A stretch of DNA of 20,870 nucleotides from JAAZNV01 sp049297375 (GTDB lineage: Bacteria; Patescibacteriota; WWE3; UBA101185; UBA10185). Of this stretch, positions 16,651-20,870 are shown piece by piece. Position numbers and translations under genes: made by a program. The stretch spans positions 1-20,870 of the forward strand of contig JBAQUF010000012.1 of NCBI GenBank assembly GCA_049297375.1, read 5' to 3'. Positions within the stretch are counted from its first letter, which is position 1. Each line of letters begins with the position of its first letter. The notes under the pieces are model-generated. The model did no database searches and was not told where the DNA came from. It saw nothing but the letters and a program-made list of their open reading frames with translations.

Positions 16651-16976
16651 AATTCTTCTTCTGAGACAAGTGGGTAGATATCAAAAGCAACTTCTTCATA
16701 TGGATGTACACCTCTTATCGCTTTAATAACTTCTTTAGCTATACTTTTCTCACAAACACACTCAATCCGTTCTTCTTCCACTTCCTCAAACTTTCCAACT
16801 TTACCAATAAAAGGATTTGCTCCCTCCAATGGTTTGTATCTTCCTATGCCGTTAACTGAATAGCTGCAATGACTGTATTTTCCAATCTTACCAGCCCCAG
16901 CATTTCCTATTGCCTGCCTAACAATGTCTGTGTGAGTTTTAGGAACGAAGACAACGACTTTAAGCATGTTATTCAT
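16647..16976 (-). CDS. Stand-alone NIF3/YqfO-type CutA-like domain protein
   Basis: About 109 residues (from the ATG at 16976) equivalent to the CutA-like ferredoxin-fold insert of NIF3/YqfO proteins, without the two NIF3 metal-binding lobes. Characteristic stretches are VFVPKTHTDIVRQAIGNAG, GKIGKYSHCSYSVNGIG and the closing HPYEEVAFDIYPL. Such free-standing copies exist, and their function is not established to my knowledge; the related CutA1 and PII folds are trimers. An in-frame ATG at 17018 lies inside the SDR gene and would add 14 non-conserved residues, so 16976 is preferred, 8 nt after the SDR stop. It ends in TGA, overlapping the VOC start as ATGA. Confidence 0.85.
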   Translation of the reverse strand: MNNMLKVVVFVPKTHTDIVRQAIGNAGAGKIGKYSHCSYSVNGIGRYKPLEGANPFIGKVGKFEEVEEERIECVCEKSIAKEVIKAIRGVHPYEEVAFDIYPLVSEEEL

Positions 16977-16984
16977 ATTAATTT

Positions 16985-17704
16985 CTAGTTTCTTTCCACC
17001 CTCAGCTCTGATAACCATATACCAGCTGGTCGGGATATTAAAAACACAATTACTTTTGCTAACTCCGTTGGTGGTATAAAAGTTGCTAATTTCTCGGATG
17101 AGAAGTCCTCCCCTGCCTTGTTAAACATCATTGTATTTACCCCACCCTGATATATTCCAGCAACCCTGATATTTGAATCCTTTAAGTCTTCTCGTAATAC
17201 CTCCGTGAACCCCCTCACCCCATATTTGGAGGCTGAGTAGACACTCTGACCTTGTTGAGCCGAATAGCCAGACCTTGAAGATATGTTAATAATAAATGCA
17301 TCCTGAGACTTTTTAAGTGATGGGATAACTTTTTTTGTTAGCATTATCATTCCAGTTAAATTTGTATTTAGTACGGATAGTATTTCATCATCAGGTATGT
17401 CCTCTAGGTTCGCTTTTTTCTGCCATATTCCAGCGTTATTAATAATCCCATCAATTTTTTTGTATTCTTTACCCAACATTTTGGTAAAAGCATCTATACT
17501 ATCAATGTTTCTTAGGTCGACAACGAAATCCTGAGCTTTTTCGGCACCAAGCTCTTTAGCTTTTTCTGCAACTTGTTTAAGTTTTCCTGAATTTCGGCTT
17601 ATTAGAATTAGACTAGCTTTTTCCTTCGCCAGCTCGTAGACTACTTGTTCACCCAATCCCTCGCTTGCTCCGGTAACAATGATAGTGGAAGATTTTATTT
17701 GCAT
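16985..17704 (-). CDS. Short-chain dehydrogenase/reductase (SDR)
   Basis: A 239-residue classical SDR, an NAD(P)-dependent oxidoreductase with a Rossmann fold. The cofactor motif TGASEGLG is at residues 11-18, NNAG at 89-92, the structural Asn at about 115, catalytic Ser in INISSRSG (about 142-143) and YSASK with Y156 and K160. An Arg in LISRNSG after beta-2 may favour NADP. Length is normal. It is the first gene of the operon, and its ATG lies 6 nt after a perfect TATAAT. In sampled lines its G+C is about 40-48 percent, above neighbours sampled at 27-35 percent, which suggests recent acquisition. The substrate is unknown. Confidence 0.94.
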   Translation of the reverse strand: MQIKSSTIIVTGASEGLGEQVVYELAKEKASLILISRNSGKLKQVAEKAKELGAEKAQDFVVDLRNIDSIDAFTKMLGKEYKKIDGIINNAGIWQKKANLEDIPDDEILSVLNTNLTGMIMLTKKVIPSLKKSQDAFIINISSRSGYSAQQGQSVYSASKYGVRGFTEVLREDLKDSNIRVAGIYQGGVNTMMFNKAGEDFSSEKLATFIPPTELAKVIVFLISRPAGIWLSELRVERN

Positions 17705-17710
17705 GTGTTG

Positions 17711-17716
17711 ATTATA
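17711..17716 (-). promoter_or_regulatory. -10 box of the SDR operon, leaderless-type
   Basis: Perfect TATAAT on the minus strand, separated from the SDR ATG (17704) by CAACAC, 6 nt. Only a weak -35 (TTAGTT) is visible. Confidence 0.55.
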
Positions 17717-17781
17717 CCTCAGCTTAGTATAGAACTAAGAATGAGTGTCGTTAATATTGCTATAACAACGAAAAACCAATA

Positions 17782-17856
17782 TGGTGACCCCACCGGGAGT
17801 CGAACCCGGATTTACAGGCTGAGAACCTGACGTCCTAACCATTAGACGATGGGGCC
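17782..17856 (-). tRNA. tRNA-Glu (anticodon CTC) with encoded CCA
   Basis: On the minus strand a full cloverleaf can be drawn: acceptor GGCCCCA/TGGGGTC, D-arm GTC/GAC, anticodon loop TTCTCAG with CTC at positions 34-36 (17821-17823), T-arm CCGGG-TTCGACT-CCCGG, discriminator A and a genomically encoded CCA (17782-17784). The top pair of the anticodon stem is a T-T mismatch; the rest is well paired. CTC reads the GAG codon. A TAGAAT about 12 nt upstream is a possible -10. The four-gene SDR operon lies just beyond its 3' end. Confidence 0.95.
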
Positions 17857-17888
17857 TTAGTACAACACATTCTACCAAAAAACTCATT

Positions 17889-17916
17889 TTGATCATAATG
17901 GAAAGTACACTATAAT
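17889..17916 (+). promoter_or_regulatory. Promoter of the small anchored protein gene, leaderless-type
   Basis: TTGATC (17889-17894), 16 nt, then a perfect TATAAT (17911-17916), followed after 7 nt by the GTG start at 17924. The spacing places initiation on the G of GTG. It is divergent from the tRNA-Glu gene. Confidence 0.55.
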
Positions 17917-17923
17917 TTACTTA

Positions 17924-18346
17924 GTGATTACAAACACTAAAAGAACAACTTTATTATTAGTGTCTCTACTAGCTTTATTCTCATTAAGCTATTTTAATTT
18001 TCAAAGATATCAACCTAAAATATTAAAGAAAATAGAAGAAGTAAAAGGAATATCTTCAATAAACACAGATGATGTACCCTACCCTTCCGATGCAGTAAAG
18101 ATTGGTTTTTATCAAACTCCAAAATCAAAACAAACAACATTTAAAACAACTAAAACTCAAGAAGAAGTCCTTGAGTTCTATAAAAATATATACAGTGGTA
18201 AGACATGGAAGATAATAAATGAAAATACTGTAGGAAAAACAAGTACAGTATCTTATCAAAAAGAAAAGGAAGTAATAACAATAGTAGCTACAAGTGAGGA
18301 AAATAACAGCTACACAATAGTTAGTATAGAAACAGTAAACAAATAG
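17924..18346 (+). CDS. Small membrane-anchored extracytoplasmic protein, unknown function
   Basis: 140 residues beginning at a GTG: a short basic start, one hydrophobic helix (about 8-25, TLLLVSLLALFSLSYF) and then a polar domain of about 110 residues expected outside the cell. The domain starts near VPYPSDAVKIGFYQTPKS and contains EEVLEFYKN, a pattern seen in small secreted proteins that are predicted from sequence only. There is no lipobox cysteine and no clear cleavage site, so it is probably a membrane-anchored protein. I do not recognise the family. The GTG start is supported by the promoter spacing. Its stop is 2 nt from the stop of the convergent VanW gene, with no terminator between. 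Confidence 0.8.
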   Translation: MITNTKRTTLLLVSLLALFSLSYFNFQRYQPKILKKIEEVKGISSINTDDVPYPSDAVKIGFYQTPKSKQTTFKTTKTQEEVLEFYKNIYSGKTWKIINENTVGKTSTVSYQKEKEVITIVATSEENNSYTIVSIETVNK

Positions 18347-18348
18347 CT

Positions 18349-20148
18349 CTACTTCTTTGTCCCTTTTAGATAAACTGCTCTCCAAGGTTGAAATCTACTA
18401 TTAAAAATATCTGTAAACATAATTTCATCTCCTTTTTTAACAGTTCTTGAAAATGAAACATCAGCTCCCCATGCTGGGTGCTCCACTTGAACAATTTGCC
18501 CTTCTAGAAGAGTAGGGTCATCTTGGTACACAGGCTCAGGGGGAGGAGATTGATTAGTAATTACTGGATCTGTTATTTCAACGGTTCTTCCATCCGGTGT
18601 TCCATATAACTTAAATGTGAGACTATTATCATCAACATCCCACGAAGCCTGAACTAAAACATATGCTGATGTATTATTCTTAAATTTAAAATCCCAAGAT
18701 GGTTGAAACACAGCTGCATCAAAACCAACAGGCATATCTTGTTCATAGTAGCCTACTCTATATGCATGAGGGTATCTTGCAACAACAGGAAGACCTGCAT
18801 TTAAAACTGCTCTAAAAAGAGTAGTTGATGTTTGACACACTCCTCCTCCTTCTCCAAGAACAGTTCTCCCTTCTTTAATTATATATGCCATTTGAAAACC
18901 ATGTGCTGCATCAATATCTCCAACAGAATTATTCATGGAATAAACAGCTCCTGGAGCTACAAGAACACCATTTGTTCTTTCAGCAGCTAAAGTTAAATTA
19001 TGGATTCTTCCAGAAATGGATCCAGCATAATGAGAAATCCCTTCTCCAAGAAGAGCATAAATTCCATACTTTTCCTTATCTGTAGGACCTTGTACTTGAT
19101 TCATTGGAATGTTAACAACAACTCTTTCTCCAAACATAGAAGCCTTAAAATCACTAGTAAACTTGGAGACATCCAACTCTTTTCCTTCCTTGATTATCTT
19201 AAACTCTAATACTTGATCTCCACTTGATGATGTGACTTGACCTCTGGGAAGTTCATTTACTTCATCACTAATATTTTCTTTGACAGCTTCAAACTTAGCG
19301 TCATTTAAAGAAATCTTTACCTTACCTTCATCTTTTTCAAAAGAAATTAAATCAAGAAGTTGCTCTTGGTTTAAAGTCCATGTTTTATCTTCATGGTCTA
19401 AAACTAAATCTTTAGAAATTATTCTTTCCACCTCATCAATTAATTCATTTATATCTTTTTCTATAACTTGAGGATTAACAGTTTTAATGGGAACATTTTT
19501 TTCACTAAAGTTTAAACTATCAAAGGATCCAATAACTGCAGAATACAAATCATCTTCAATTATCTTCCTTCCTTTTTCAGAAGCAGAAACAATTAAGTTT
19601 CCATCTGATAATATAATTCTGGATTGTTCTGCTTCTTTATTTACTTCTCCTCTAATTATGGAAAGCTTTATACCTAATGAATCATCGTCATAATCATATG
19701 ATGCAGGTACTATTAAGCTTTTTACTAGTCCTGCAATCTTTTCTTTTGTATCAGTAACTAAATTTCCATTTCTTCCAACTTCAAATGCTCTACTTACAGA
19801 AGCATCCCAGTCATAAACAAGCCCAATATCTTCTGCTCTTATTAAGAATTCTTTATCATCATAATTAAGTTTTAAATCTTTAGTTGTTTCCTTATCTTTT
19901 TCTTCAAGAGATTTCTTAGCTTGATTAAAAGTCATTCCTCCAACTTTAACTCCGGCAATCTTTACTCCAGGAATTATTCTATTTGCATATATTACATGAT
20001 AAATAGTTGATAAAAGAAGAAGGGAATATACAACAAGAATAATATTTTTTATTTTTGATGGGTCAATGTTCTTGATGTTTATTTTATTTAATTTTAACTT
20101 TAGGCAGATCTTAGATAAAGAATTACCTAGCTTTGTTTTCAGCTTCAT
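18349..20148 (-). CDS. VanW-family protein with peptidoglycan-binding-like (YoaR-type) domains
   Basis: A 599-residue cell-envelope protein. A basic cytoplasmic tail is followed by one membrane helix (about 33-55). Two repeats of the YoaR/PG_binding_4 type follow (roughly 60-215 and 220-345), the first starting with IIPGVKIAGVKVGGMTFNQA. The VanW domain spans about 365-515, with ISHYAGSISGRIHNL, APGAVYSMNNSVG and GGGVCQTSTTLFRA (434-447). A beta-rich C-terminal tail, perhaps G5-like, ends the protein. VanW proteins are linked by context to the cell wall and to vancomycin-resistance clusters, but their activity is not established. The gene overlaps the end of the NYN gene by 26 nt and is probably co-transcribed with it. 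Confidence 0.93.
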   Translation of the reverse strand: MKLKTKLGNSLSKICLKLKLNKINIKNIDPSKIKNIILVVYSLLLLSTIYHVIYANRIIPGVKIAGVKVGGMTFNQAKKSLEEKDKETTKDLKLNYDDKEFLIRAEDIGLVYDWDASVSRAFEVGRNGNLVTDTKEKIAGLVKSLIVPASYDYDDDSLGIKLSIIRGEVNKEAEQSRIILSDGNLIVSASEKGRKIIEDDLYSAVIGSFDSLNFSEKNVPIKTVNPQVIEKDINELIDEVERIISKDLVLDHEDKTWTLNQEQLLDLISFEKDEGKVKISLNDAKFEAVKENISDEVNELPRGQVTSSSGDQVLEFKIIKEGKELDVSKFTSDFKASMFGERVVVNIPMNQVQGPTDKEKYGIYALLGEGISHYAGSISGRIHNLTLAAERTNGVLVAPGAVYSMNNSVGDIDAAHGFQMAYIIKEGRTVLGEGGGVCQTSTTLFRAVLNAGLPVVARYPHAYRVGYYEQDMPVGFDAAVFQPSWDFKFKNNTSAYVLVQASWDVDDNSLTFKLYGTPDGRTVEITDPVITNQSPPPEPVYQDDPTLLEGQIVQVEHPAWGADVSFSRTVKKGDEIMFTDIFNSRFQPWRAVYLKGTKK

Positions 20149-20695
20149 TCTTATTAAATTCCTTTAGGATAGAAAACTTTTGTTTTCCTATTTTCCCTAT
20201 TAAGAATTTCTCTGGGGAGTCATCCATGTCTATTACAAAATCTGCTTCAGAAAATAGTCTACTAGACCCAGTTTTTCCAAATGCTATTACTTCTGTTCTT
20301 ACTCCTTGGCTTCTTGCGTATTCAAGAAGATCTGTATAATCACCATCTCCAGACACAAGTATCATTACATCTATTTTAGGAACCATTCTTACTGCGTCCA
20401 TACATAAGCCTACATCCCAATCTCCTTTTTTAGCTCCCCCAAGGAATATTTGAAGATCTTTTTCTTTTACTTCGTATCCTATTTTTTGCAGTGCTCCAAA
20501 GAAATCTTTTTCTGCACCAACATCTGCTTTAATTACATAAGCAAATGCTCTTACTAATTTTCTTCCTGCTACTCCTGATGCAAGAACTCTTCCAAAGTCA
20601 ACTTTAGCTCCATATAAATTTTTAGCGGAGTAGTACATATTTTGTACATCTACAAATATTGCTACTCTTTGTTCTTTATGTTGTGCTGGAATCAT
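20123..20695 (-). CDS. NYN-domain (LabA/DUF88-like) putative ribonuclease
   Basis: 190 residues from the ATG at 20695, a single NYN domain, a PIN-like fold often associated with metal-dependent RNA cleavage. The acidic residues expected of the active site are present: D16 in IFVDVQNM with N19, D94 in GDWDVGL, D100, and D117/D119 in LVSGDGDYTDL. A Lys/Glu-rich tail follows. A frame extension to a TTG at 20725 adds ten unconvincing residues. TACAAT (20705-20710) with TTGTTA 16 nt upstream (20727-20732) would give a leader of about 2 nt. It is the first gene of a two-gene operon with the VanW gene, an odd partnership of an RNase-like and an envelope protein. The RNA target is unknown. Confidence 0.9.
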   Translation of the reverse strand: MIPAQHKEQRVAIFVDVQNMYYSAKNLYGAKVDFGRVLASGVAGRKLVRAFAYVIKADVGAEKDFFGALQKIGYEVKEKDLQIFLGGAKKGDWDVGLCMDAVRMVPKIDVMILVSGDGDYTDLLEYARSQGVRTEVIAFGKTGSSRLFSEADFVIDMDDSPEKFLIGKIGKQKFSILKEFNKNEAENKAR

Positions 20696-20704
20696 AGTAG
20701 TTAA

Positions 20705-20732
20705 ATTGTAACCTAAACTATGCAACTAACAA
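20705..20732 (-). promoter_or_regulatory. Promoter of the NYN-VanW operon
   Basis: TTGTTA (20727-20732), 16 nt, TACAAT (20705-20710) on the minus strand; the -10 is 9 nt before the ATG. It is divergent from the plus-strand promoter at 20764. Confidence 0.45.
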
Positions 20733-20763
20733 AGTACACAAATACTGTAATTTTGAACACTAT

Positions 20764-20792
20764 TTGACTTATATGGAGTTATTTTGTTAAAT
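20764..20792 (+). promoter_or_regulatory. Promoter of the gene leaving the window
   Basis: TTGACT (20764-20769), 17 nt, TTAAAT (20787-20792). The predicted leader is about 25 nt and holds a Shine-Dalgarno site. Confidence 0.5.
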
Positions 20793-20810
20793 AGCAACAT
20801 TCTAAATAAA

Positions 20811-20816
20811 AAGGAG
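20811..20816 (+). promoter_or_regulatory. Shine-Dalgarno site AAGGAG
   Basis: AAGGAG is 6 nt before the ATG at 20823, an ideal spacing. It is the only convincing Shine-Dalgarno site before any gene in the window and fixes that start. Confidence 0.75.
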
Positions 20817-20822
20817 TAGGAA

Positions 20823-20870
20823 ATGGAAGAAGAAGTTGTATCTCTATCCTTGGGGGCTGGACATTTATAC
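20823..20870 (+). CDS. Hypothetical protein, N-terminal 16 codons only (runs off window end)
   Basis: The frame opens with MEEEVVSLSLGAGHLY and stays open to the window edge. The start is well supported by AAGGAG 6 nt upstream and by a TTGACT/TTAAAT promoter. Sixteen residues are too few to assign a family. It is divergent from the NYN-VanW operon. Confidence 0.65.
   Translation, partial: MEEEVVSLSLGAGHLY

Overview
The window looks like chromosomal DNA from a small-genome bacterium, most likely a member of the Candidate Phyla Radiation (Patescibacteria), perhaps near Microgenomates. This is inferred from the low G+C, the near absence of Shine-Dalgarno sites, short intergenic gaps, Lys-rich AT-biased proteins, and the set sortase + huge SdrD/SpaA-type surface protein + VanW protein. 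No 16S or other placement marker is present. UGA is not a glycine codon here: the 2,959-residue glycine-rich surface protein contains no in-frame TGA.

Layout. (1) 1-9878, minus strand: a surface-display locus. A giant secreted adhesin carries a vWA domain, many SpaA/Cna-B-like and SdrD B-like beta repeats and an internal LPATG sorting signal. The same reading frame then continues into a second signal peptide and a small Fn3-like membrane-anchored module. A sortase gene overlaps its 3' end, and a gene cut by the window edge follows. The adhesin has a TTGACA-type promoter and a leader with two T-tailed hairpins. (2) 10107-13316, plus strand: an ASCH-domain protein, then greA-lysS and an HDIG-type hydrolase split by an apparent one-base deletion. 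The greA leader has a promoter, a terminator and a competing anti-terminator sequence. (3) 13333-15350, plus: a single-pass membrane protein of unknown function and an isochorismatase-family hydrolase, each with an extended -10 box right before its start codon. (4) 15473-17704, minus: a tightly packed operon of four small enzyme-like genes (SDR, NIF3/CutA-like domain, VOC, SGNH hydrolase). It lies between tRNA-Glu(CTC) and a degenerate copy of that tRNA's 3' end, which suggests a small island. (5) 17924-20870: a small anchored protein converging on a NYN-VanW operon, then a divergent gene that leaves the window and has the only convincing Shine-Dalgarno site seen.

How the parts work together. 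The adhesin, its sortase and the VanW protein all concern the cell surface. GreA and LysRS are transcription/translation housekeeping. The most interesting signals are a possible adhesin polyprotein, attenuator-like leaders in front of greA and the adhesin, and a repeated promoter layout (-10 box 6-7 nt before ATG/GTG) that predicts leaderless mRNAs for at least six genes.
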